Source: Nitrosomonas sp. UBA6494 (GTDB lineage: Bacteria; Pseudomonadota; Gammaproteobacteria; Burkholderiales; Nitrosomonadaceae). From it: a stretch of DNA of 13,578 nucleotides. Shown piece by piece: positions 7,561 to 13,578 of the stretch (position 1 is the stretch's first letter; the number at the start of each line of letters is the position of its first letter). The stretch spans positions 1-13,578 of the forward strand of contig DJMI01000143.1 in the NCBI GenBank assembly GCA_002435335.1, in the 5' to 3' direction. The notes under the pieces are model-generated. The model did not search any database and was not told the origin of the DNA. It saw only the letters and a program-made list of their open reading frames with translations. The position numbers and the translations under genes are program-made.

Positions 7561-8250
7561 TTATTGAACAAGATCGACGAATAATACAGAAGGATTGCGA
7601 CGCAATAGTGTTATTGCATCTCTGACCATAAAATCTTTTTTAGCTAACGCGGTATCTTTCTGATTTTCAATTTGTACTTCGTACACACCTTGTGGCGATG
7701 GTCCTTTCACGATATGTCCGGAAACCCCGCTGAGGATGGCTTCTATTTCCGCAGTACTGGATTCATCTGAAAATACAACTCGCAGCATGTTATCAGTCAT
7801 TTTGTCGGATGGATTAGCCAAAGTTCTGTATTCTGCAACCGAACCTTGATTCTCCGTAGCCAACATGAAAGGCATCGATAATATTGCTAAGCTAGCCGCC
7901 AAAGCACCGTATTTCAAGAAATCCATTATTTGACGAGCGGATGACTCAGGCTGCTTGCTGACTTGCTGATATGGCTCGATATGACTGGATCGGTCTTGCT
8001 CAACGATTCGTTTTCTCAATTGCGCCAGAGAAGCCTGTGACACCTGCGTCAAAAGATCAGTTTGCTGTATTTTCTCAAATACTTGTTGTTGCTGTGCTAA
8101 TTCTATCCGACAGGTAAGGCAAGTTTTTACATGCGTTTTAACGATTTCCTGTTCACTGGCATTAAGCGAATGATTGATATACCACGGCAACAAATCCCAA
8201 ACTTTTTGATGCTCGTTTTTACTGATAACAGTTGAATGTGTGGAAGGCAT
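7561..8250 (-). CDS. Zinc-finger anti-sigma factor with periplasmic prodomain-like domain
   Basis: This 229-residue protein combines a cytoplasmic zinc-binding anti-sigma domain with a membrane anchor. The N-terminal part has LLPWYINHSL and the ZAS motif His40-x3-Cys44-x2-Cys47. A coiled or linker region covers about 50-105, and one membrane helix lies at about 112-130 (YGALAASLAILSMPFML). Residues 155-229 form a small alpha/beta domain (LRVVFSDES, HIVKGPSPQGVYEVQI, LLRRNPSVLFVDLV) whose pattern resembles subtilase propeptide/I9 inhibitor domains. A strong AAGGAG site lies inside the end of the sigma gene, and the start follows the sigma stop after three bases, so translation is probably coupled. 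It should hold the adjacent ECF sigma factor inactive until an envelope signal arrives. The C-terminal assignment rests on pattern recognition only. Confidence 0.87.
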   Translation of the reverse strand: MPSTHSTVISKNEHQKVWDLLPWYINHSLNASEQEIVKTHVKTCLTCRIELAQQQQVFEKIQQTDLLTQVSQASLAQLRKRIVEQDRSSHIEPYQQVSKQPESSARQIMDFLKYGALAASLAILSMPFMLATENQGSVAEYRTLANPSDKMTDNMLRVVFSDESSTAEIEAILSGVSGHIVKGPSPQGVYEVQIENQKDTALAKKDFMVRDAITLLRRNPSVLFVDLVQ

Positions 8251-8253
8251 TGA

Positions 8254-8838
8254 TTAGCTCCTTTCGGGATGTTCGGAAAGTAATTTGGCAAGTATTTTGC
8301 GCGCATGAAACATTCTTGTTTTAACGGTATTTTCAGGACAATGCATGATCTCAGCTATCTCGCTATAGTGTAAGCCCTGATAATAGGTCATTTCCACGAC
8401 AGCACGCTGTTCCGCCGATAATCTATCAAACGCAACTTCCAGCCAATTGTTCATTTCCAATTGAGATACAGCCGTTGATCCTCTATTGGGAAAGTAGTCT
8501 TGCTCATCGCAATATTCGACGACGCGGTCTTCTCTAAGCGTACTTTGTTCCACATTTTTAAGCGCTAAATATGCAATGCCCAGAATCCATGTCGACGGAC
8601 GACAAGTTTGATCATAAGTAGCTGCTTTTTCCCAAACGACAAACATCACATCGTTAATAACTTCTTCAATACTGTCCTGCCGCCTGGTTATTTGGAAAAT
8701 AAATTGATAGAGCCGGTTAAAATAAAGCTGATAAAGTTGCTCAAATGCTTTGGCATTGCCGTTTGCCGCTTGCGTTATTAAATTTTTTTCTTTGATTTGT
8801 TGTTCTTGCGAACGATAAGACTTTTGCATGGTTACCAT
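8254..8838 (-). CDS. ECF-type RNA polymerase sigma factor
   Basis: This is a sigma-70 family group IV (ECF) factor of about 195 residues that redirects RNA polymerase to its own regulon. Region 2 spans about 31-100 (AFEQLYQLYFNRLYQF, then the DVMFVVWEKAATYD segment and the CRPSTWILGIAYLAL stretch). Region 4 spans about 133-188, with the helix-turn-helix HYSEIAEIMHCPENTVKTRMFHARKIL. Region 3 is missing, as expected. The start is uncertain: TTG 8844, ATG 8838 and ATG 8829 are all in frame and none has a good ribosome site; I use 8838. The next gene encodes its probable anti-sigma factor, and such operons are usually autoregulated, though I could not identify an ECF-type promoter with confidence. 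Confidence 0.93.
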   Translation of the reverse strand: MVTMQKSYRSQEQQIKEKNLITQAANGNAKAFEQLYQLYFNRLYQFIFQITRRQDSIEEVINDVMFVVWEKAATYDQTCRPSTWILGIAYLALKNVEQSTLREDRVVEYCDEQDYFPNRGSTAVSQLEMNNWLEVAFDRLSAEQRAVVEMTYYQGLHYSEIAEIMHCPENTVKTRMFHARKILAKLLSEHPERS

Positions 8839-9068
8839 GGGCAATTTATACCGAGTGCTTTAATAAAAAATCATCGACTACAAATAGTCACTCGTTAATT
8901 TCGGATTGCAACGAAAAAGTTCATCAAGAACAAAAGATAAAAACAATTAATTTGCGCAAGCGATCTGCCGCCTGAAGAAGCTCTCGGAAACTCACTGATT
9001 CGTGTAATAGCCGCGTTCCATCCGCCATAAATGGCCTAAGGTGGTGGGAGGGGCTTACCGTGGACGTT

Positions 9069-10814
9069 TTACTCTTCTTGGTAAATGCCTGCCCCGACGA
9101 TATACGTATCCTGACCTGACTGAACTTTCCGCACGAAAGTATGCTTCCGCACTGGCGTATTCTGTCCGGGCTTGTACCAGTAAATATCCAACCAAGCGCT
9201 GCCATCTTTCATAGCAGCGGCGATTTCGTCCTTAACGACCGCCTTACCTTTCACATCTCTCAGATTGATAAGGTTCTTTCCTTCCAAACTTGGAAAGGCC
9301 GGATTGACCAAATGAGTGCCATCCGGAGTATTCACAAACACGTAAGTATCCATGAAGACAAAAGGACCGGTACGGTCACGCAATTGGCTAAAGGCTTCTT
9401 TCCCACGTTCTGCAATCAAAATAGCAGCACGATTAACAACATCCTCAATGAATGCCTTATCCATCTGCATGTTGTAGATACCACATCCAACAATGTGCGA
9501 TTTTCCTGAAGGAAAAGTCACTTGCTTCACAAACGTGGACTTCCAAGTCGGAAAAATATCATCCGGTTTGGTGAACATATAGTGAATCCATCCCTCTCCA
9601 GCAGCATTCCGCGTTGCATTGAGAATCATCTCACCGATGGGTCTGCCCATGATATCCGTCATGTTTCGCACATTTTGTCCCTCACCGGCAGGGCTGGCAG
9701 CGTTGAAAACCCTTGTCCCATCCATAGTCCAGACAAAAAAGTAGGTTTCGTCATGAAACCACTTGGATCCCTGGGTACGAAACTCGGCATAAGCATTTTC
9801 CCCTTGTTGTCCAAAAACTGCTGCCGCGTCCCTGACCAGGGTCATCAATTCCGGGGCTGTCATCTTTTGGGTTGTTGAATGGGCTTTCGGAGCATCGACT
9901 AGGTAGACACCGCTCCCTACCAGTACCCATTGGTCTCCTAGCTTCGCTTTGCTCACATAAGCAGATTTCTGTGTGGAGATGCTTTCTCCTGGCTTAGGCC
10001 ACATATAGTCGACCCAACCGGAATTGCTGGTTTGGATCACATCGAACATTTCGCGCACCAACTGCTTGCCTTGCGTATCCTTCAGTTCTAACAGGCTGCG
10101 CCCTTCCAGATTTGGAAATCCCGGATTGACGAGATCGATGCCTTGCCTATCAAATACGAAAATATACGAGTCCTTTACGATGAAAGGGCCTGTTGGATCG
10201 TGAAACAGCGGAAAAGCCGCCGTGCCATTTTTCTCGATCTGTCCGACAGCATCTTTCACTATATCGATTACAAAGACCCGTTCCATGCGGTCGTTATATG
10301 TGCCGCTTCCGACCACGTAGCTGCTGCCGGACGGTGCCTGAACGAGCTGCACGAAGCTGCTTTTCCATCGTGGGAGGAGCCCGCCGGGTACTGGCCATTG
10401 GTAGTGGTACCAGCCTTCCGGCTTGCTGGGAAATGTCATGGCGGTACCGAGAAGTCCCCGTACGATAGGTTTTCCGTTGATATCCTTCAGATCCAATTCA
10501 TTCTTGCCTTCCATCGCCGGATCGAGATGTACCAGCATGTTCCCTTTCGGATCCAGGACAAAGATATAGCTTTCTCCCTGACGCCAGCGACTGCCGGAAA
10601 CACGAAAATCGCGAAATGCCGCTTCACCTTTAGTGCGGACAAGCTCAGCCGCGTCTTTAACCAACGCAACGAGTTCTCGGGTTTCCTCATACTGGTAGGT
10701 TTGATCGGGATCGGCAGCGACGGTCTGTGCGTTGCCGTTGAAAGATAAAAGAAGAATCAGAAATGTAACCAGCGGAACTACAGGTAAGACAGAAGTCATT
10801 TTTTGCGTAAACAT
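9069..10814 (-). CDS. Secreted protein with four tandem Cache domains
   Basis: This 581-residue protein has a signal peptide (hydrophobic residues 8-25, likely cut after GNA near 29), then four Cache (sCache_2-like) ligand-sensing modules at about 47-180, 181-305, 321-455 and 456-580. Modules 1 and 3 share a GSxW opening, an FVQLV/FVKQV strand and a VGxGxYN ending. Modules 2 and 4 share TGPF, DxYxFV, LVNPxFPxLEG and WxKPG. This is an A-B-A-B order and implies duplication of a two-domain unit. No membrane segment, histidine kinase, chemoreceptor or cyclase domain follows, so it is probably a free periplasmic binding protein that works with a partner. An AAGGAGG site sits ahead of ATG 10814 and fixes the start. 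The gene is divergent from the deaminase gene. The ligand is unknown; sCache_2 modules often bind small organic acids. Confidence 0.85.
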   Translation of the reverse strand: MFTQKMTSVLPVVPLVTFLILLLSFNGNAQTVAADPDQTYQYEETRELVALVKDAAELVRTKGEAAFRDFRVSGSRWRQGESYIFVLDPKGNMLVHLDPAMEGKNELDLKDINGKPIVRGLLGTAMTFPSKPEGWYHYQWPVPGGLLPRWKSSFVQLVQAPSGSSYVVGSGTYNDRMERVFVIDIVKDAVGQIEKNGTAAFPLFHDPTGPFIVKDSYIFVFDRQGIDLVNPGFPNLEGRSLLELKDTQGKQLVREMFDVIQTSNSGWVDYMWPKPGESISTQKSAYVSKAKLGDQWVLVGSGVYLVDAPKAHSTTQKMTAPELMTLVRDAAAVFGQQGENAYAEFRTQGSKWFHDETYFFVWTMDGTRVFNAASPAGEGQNVRNMTDIMGRPIGEMILNATRNAAGEGWIHYMFTKPDDIFPTWKSTFVKQVTFPSGKSHIVGCGIYNMQMDKAFIEDVVNRAAILIAERGKEAFSQLRDRTGPFVFMDTYVFVNTPDGTHLVNPAFPSLEGKNLINLRDVKGKAVVKDEIAAAMKDGSAWLDIYWYKPGQNTPVRKHTFVRKVQSGQDTYIVGAGIYQEE

Positions 10815-11132
10815 AAAACCCTCCTTGCCGCGTTAGGTAGTGTAAACACCCTTTCCCATCAACGAGAAATGTTCAGAGCGCTTCTACTATGTTATCAAAC
10901 AAATAGATAACGCACCAATGCGCTATCTCAAAAGCAATTTTCTGTTAAGAACCAATACCGCTCAGTACTCAATCGGCATTGACAACTTGGCAGTGAACCG
11001 ATTAACTTGATAGAAAAAAACAGGATGGAATGGCACAATCACGAGCCAGCACCATTGCCAGTTTTTTTCAATGGCTTCTAATTTTATGAAAGAATCTGAT
11101 CAGCATTTGACCTCGACTAGAGGAGGAACACC
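10815..11132. promoter_or_regulatory. Divergent promoter region between the Cache gene and the deaminase gene
   Basis: This 318-bp gap separates two divergent genes and must carry their promoters. An imperfect palindrome lies at 10905-10928 and is listed separately. A TTGACA at 10979-10984 faces the deaminase gene, but the hexamer 17 bases on (TTAACT at 11002-11007) is a poor -10. The deaminase has a strong AGAGGAGG ribosome site just before its ATG. I see no coding frame here. Confidence 0.5.
10905..10928. promoter_or_regulatory. Imperfect palindrome, candidate operator
   Basis: The arms AGATAACGCA (10905-10914) and TGCGCTATCT (10919-10928) match at nine of ten positions across a CCAA spacer. 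The site lies about 90 bases upstream of the Cache gene start, where a repressor or activator could act. No matching regulator gene is in the window. Confidence 0.4.
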
Positions 11133-11570
11133 ATGGATCCATTCCTGCAGGCAGCAATAGAGGAAGCCAAGCTCGGTCTGTCCGAGGGCGGCATACCCAT
11201 CGGCTCTGTCCTTGTGCATTCCGGCATCATCGTCGGCCGCGGTCACAACCGTCGCGTCCAAAAAGGCAGCGTCATCCTTCATGGTGAAATGGATGCACTT
11301 GAAAATGCGGGACGTCGATCTTCCGCATTCTACAGCGAGTGTACTCTCTACACGACACTTTCACCGTGCGCGATGTGCAGCGGAGCCATTGTACTCTACC
11401 GTATTCCGAGGGTTGTTATCGGCGAAAACCAGTCTTTCATGGGTGAAGAGCAGTGGCTGTCAGACCACGGTGTTCAGATTGAGATTATTCAGGATCCAGT
11501 CTGCATCAAACTCATGCGTGACTTTGTAGCAAACCAACCATCGCTTTGGGCCGAGGACATTGGCACATAA
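11133..11570 (+). CDS. Cytosine deaminase, yeast Fcy1-like
   Basis: This 145-residue cytoplasmic zinc enzyme belongs to the CDA/tRNA-deaminase fold and most resembles yeast cytosine deaminase Fcy1, which turns cytosine into uracil and ammonia. The zinc and catalytic signature is complete: HGE (His50, Glu52) and SPCAMC (Cys79, Cys82). Fcy1-type substrate contacts also seem conserved: Asn39 in GRGHNRR, Phe102 after VIGENQ, and the C-terminal W-x-EDIG (Trp139, Asp142). In the yeast protein Asn51 and Asp155 play those parts. Length is slightly below the 158 of Fcy1, through a shorter N-terminus. A strong AGAGGAGG site supports ATG 11133. A guanine deaminase or TadA-like role is less likely because the C-terminal EDIG closure is specific to the Fcy1 group. 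A related aminohydrolase activity remains possible. Confidence 0.85.
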   Translation: MDPFLQAAIEEAKLGLSEGGIPIGSVLVHSGIIVGRGHNRRVQKGSVILHGEMDALENAGRRSSAFYSECTLYTTLSPCAMCSGAIVLYRIPRVVIGENQSFMGEEQWLSDHGVQIEIIQDPVCIKLMRDFVANQPSLWAEDIGT

Positions 11571-11599
11571 TATATCTTCTGTTTTTTGAAATTCAGCAA

Positions 11600-11700
11600 A
11601 CGAGATGAAGCGCAAGGCGCACGGAACATAGCTACCGACACCTATCAACAAGATAGGCAATGGAACGAGTACCGCGCAACAAAGTGACTCGCTCGTACGG
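11600..11700. repeat. Structured intergenic element with nested inverted repeats
   Basis: A perfect CCTATC/GATAGG hairpin with an AACAA loop lies at 11641-11657. It sits between two GCGC-containing segments, and an ACGAGT to the right pairs with ACTCGCTCGT near 11687-11696. The stretch lies between the convergent deaminase and porin genes and codes for nothing credible. It looks like a dispersed palindromic repeat and could act as a bidirectional terminator. No second copy is present in the window. Confidence 0.4.
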
Positions 11701-11719
11701 CCAATTAATCAGCGCTTTG

Positions 11720-12454
11720 CTAGAAACCAGCCGTAATCGAAAAAACCACACGATTTCCCACGGCATCGGGATGAAATTGCCAATGAAATGGTTCTGCATG
11801 ACGCTCCGCCGTATGCGTCGCTCCGTAATAGCGCAAATCTATGCCGACATGGCGAGAAAAATGCATTGTAACCCCCGTTGTCCAATAAACATAGTCATAA
11901 CTTAGATTTTTCTTTTGTTTGTTGTAACCGATGGTACTAGAAAGTTCCATAGTGTCTGTGATGGGATAGCGTCCCGTAATCTCATGATTAAATGACATAT
12001 GATTTTGTTGGTAGCTATTTTCAGAAAAGGCGAAGCTGGCTGTCAAAAAATCACGAAAGTGAACATAAAAATAAAAATCGTTATAGTCCACATTCTGACC
12101 AAAAACCTTTCCATCATAAACATAACGATTCCATTCCACATTGAAACGCCAATCTTCCGATAACTTATGGCTATAACCGACATAAGGCCTAAATTCGATT
12201 CGCGATCTATCTGCATAATTGTGATCGGCAAAATTGACTGAAGACACAAAAGATCCTAAGTAAAAACCCGATTTGAATTCATAATCGATATTTCCTTGTA
12301 AGGCCGGCTGATTATCGCTTTTGGTATAGCCCCGCCAAATATAATTGGTAACTCCAGTCAAACTACCGCTCAACTGTGCAAAACAATCGGCAGATAGCAC
12401 GACACTTAATGATCCCCACCATCCCCAAAACACGCAAAGGCGAATGAAATGCAT
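11720..12454 (-). CDS. TorF-family putative outer-membrane porin (Gcw_chp type)
   Basis: This 244-residue protein is a beta-barrel of the TorF/TIGR02001 (Gcw_chp) family of putative porins. After a signal peptide (hydrophobic residues 3-22, cut near CFA/Q at 26-27) comes the family's opening pattern GSLTGVTNYIWRGYTKSDNQ, followed by PALQG, YEFKSGFYLGSF and about eight to ten alternating aromatic-rich strands. The chain ends ITAGF, with the terminal Phe needed for outer-membrane insertion. The frame runs upstream to 12505, but ATG 12454 is preferred because AAGGA lies five to six bases ahead of it and the signal peptide begins there. The gene stands alone, convergent with the deaminase gene. 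The transported substance is not known. Confidence 0.85.
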   Translation of the reverse strand: MHFIRLCVFWGWWGSLSVVLSADCFAQLSGSLTGVTNYIWRGYTKSDNQPALQGNIDYEFKSGFYLGSFVSSVNFADHNYADRSRIEFRPYVGYSHKLSEDWRFNVEWNRYVYDGKVFGQNVDYNDFYFYVHFRDFLTASFAFSENSYQQNHMSFNHEITGRYPITDTMELSSTIGYNKQKKNLSYDYVYWTTGVTMHFSRHVGIDLRYYGATHTAERHAEPFHWQFHPDAVGNRVVFSITAGF

Positions 12455-12839
12455 ATTGTCCTTATACATGCGTGTTATTTCAAAAATCCATTTAGTCGTT
12501 AGCAAATTTATATTATCCGTCTCGGCAAATCGCTTCGCTACTTCACAAGTCTTTCGAAATACTACTATATTGAAATTTATGCATCTTTATTTTCCAAAGA
12601 AGTCGAATCTGTCACATAAAAACCGGAAGCATTACATTATCAGGCTGAATCAAATAATTATTGAAAAAATGCATACAATTCATAAAGTTTACGATAGACA
12701 CTGCGGGCAATGATTGATATAGCACAGAAAAAATTAAAGTTAATTGAACACTTTCAGCTTTTAATCGAATAAACCGACCAAAACCGACTAGAAATTTTTT
12801 ACCGCTCTATTACATTGGGTTTCTCAAAAAGGAAAAAGA
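12455..12839. other. AT-rich divergent intergenic region, 385 bp
   Basis: This gap lies between the divergent porin and P-loop NTPase genes and presumably holds both promoters. I see a 10-bp perfect palindrome AATAATTATT at 12653-12662 and two close copies of AAACCGAC just before the NTPase gene. Neither is convincing as an operator. No coding frame or RNA gene is recognised. Confidence 0.5.
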
Positions 12840-13571
12840 ATGACTATATTACCCGTCCATCAAGATCGTTTGCTAAAAGCCAAGATTGCCTATACACCCC
12901 GTAACTTAAAATTAGGCTCTGTTAAAGCTTTACTCGACGGCAGTGACGTAACGCCACAGGTTGGCGATCTCGTACTCGCAGAAGTAACCAAAATTGGGCA
13001 TCATAGCTCGCTGGAGCTTGCACACGGCCGACGTTCGGCTTTATTCGTCGGTGATGAAGTAGTGGTTTGTTACGGCAATCGCTATGCGCCCGATCAATAT
13101 GAAGCGCAAGTCCCCCAAGATTTACAACCCTGCGATCTGGTTGCTTCCGGAGGCATCGCAGCCAGCATGAATTATCGCCATGCGCAAACAAAAACACCGA
13201 CATCCATTCGACCTATTGGCTTACTGATCGATGAACACGATCGCTGCATCAACTTAAAGGATACTGCACTTTCCAAGTTAGTCAGTCTGTTTCCGCGCCC
13301 CTACACGATCGGTGTCGTTGGCACATCCATGAATGCCGGTAAAACAACCACGGCTGCCGCGTTGATTCGAGGATTAGTAAGCGCCGGCTATTCAGTCGGC
13401 GCTGCCAAAATTACCGGTACCGGATCCGGGAGAGATACTTGGTTAATGACGGATGCCGGTTCTAAATTAACACTTGATTTTACTCATGCCGGTTTTCCTT
13501 CCACTTATTTGCTTTCACCCGAACAAATCGATCATATCATTGAAATACTCATAACTATTGATACGGCCTGA
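12840..13571 (+). CDS. P-loop NTPase with BioD-like Walker A, apparently truncated by frameshift
   Basis: The visible 243 residues have two parts. The N-terminal half (about 1-150) is a beta-rich region of unknown fold, including VGDLVLAEVTKIGHHSSLEL and CDLVASGGIAASMNYRHA. From about 156 begins a nucleotide-binding domain with IGVVGTSMNAGKTTTAAALIRGL. This P-loop has five residues between its glycines, as in dethiobiotin synthetase (GTDTxVGKT), suggesting a SIMIBI-class NTPase; MobB-like domains are related. KITGTGSGRDTWLMTDAG and LDFTHAGFPSTY follow. The frame then ends abruptly at ITIDTA-stop, before the Walker B part expected. Adding one base near 13567 would read on as LIY, so a one-base deletion seven to twelve bases from the window edge is likely. 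AAGGA ahead of ATG 12840 supports the start. The function is unknown. Confidence 0.75.
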   Translation: MTILPVHQDRLLKAKIAYTPRNLKLGSVKALLDGSDVTPQVGDLVLAEVTKIGHHSSLELAHGRRSALFVGDEVVVCYGNRYAPDQYEAQVPQDLQPCDLVASGGIAASMNYRHAQTKTPTSIRPIGLLIDEHDRCINLKDTALSKLVSLFPRPYTIGVVGTSMNAGKTTTAAALIRGLVSAGYSVGAAKITGTGSGRDTWLMTDAGSKLTLDFTHAGFPSTYLLSPEQIDHIIEILITIDTA

Positions 13572-13578
13572 TTTATCC

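Noticed and set aside
8924..9205. 93-residue frame on the minus strand overlapping the end of the Cache gene
   Set aside because: It is out of frame with the Cache gene and lacks a recognisable motif or ribosome site.
10143..10748. 201-residue frame on the plus strand opposite the Cache gene
   Set aside because: It is antisense to a gene with signal peptide, strong ribosome site and four recognisable domains; it shows no domain of its own.
11052..11074. CCATTG/CAATGG hairpin with a T-run in its loop before the deaminase gene
   Set aside because: Six-base arms and an 11-base T-rich loop give little stability; the T-run is in the loop rather than after the stem.

Overview
The window looks like a chromosomal stretch of a betaproteobacterium. 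A Nitrosomonas-like ammonia oxidiser is my best guess, from the alaS type, the mix of families and the dispersed repeats. That is recalled pattern, not a proven assignment. Protein-coding genes fill most of it; I see no rRNA, tRNA or CRISPR array.

Left part (1-3282): the 3' two thirds of alaS (alanyl-tRNA synthetase) runs in from the left edge. It is followed by a GTG-started reading frame that appears broken by a frameshift and small deletion (1801-2455), then a triplicated 12-bp motif resembling the end of an IS200-like/RAYT element. Next is an orphan VapB-type antitoxin. A 450-bp gene-free stretch holds two hairpins and a ~132-bp MITE-like element with 12-bp terminal inverted repeats.

Centre-left (3283-5720, + strand): a tight two-gene operon encodes a GCS2-type (glutamate-cysteine-ligase-like) amidoligase and an AstE/aspartoacylase-like M14 zinc hydrolase. 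Together they suggest making and trimming of an unknown amino-acyl or peptide conjugate.

Centre (5789-8838, - strand): an ECF sigma factor, a membrane-anchored zinc-finger anti-sigma factor and a secreted subtilisin-like protease lie in one compact operon, followed by a YceK/YidQ-type lipoprotein. The periplasmic end of the anti-sigma factor resembles a subtilase propeptide/inhibitor domain. This suggests an envelope-sensing circuit in which protease and anti-sigma factor interact, and it is the most interesting system in the window. A 55-bp partial copy of the MITE-like repeat lies between the protease and lipoprotein genes.

Right part (9069-13578): a secreted protein of four tandem Cache sensory domains in an A-B-A-B order (- strand) is divergent from a cytosine deaminase strikingly like yeast Fcy1 (+ strand). 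A structured intergenic element separates the deaminase from a convergent TorF/Gcw_chp-type outer-membrane porin (- strand). The window ends in a BioD-like P-loop NTPase whose frame stops early, probably through a one-base frameshift close to the right edge.
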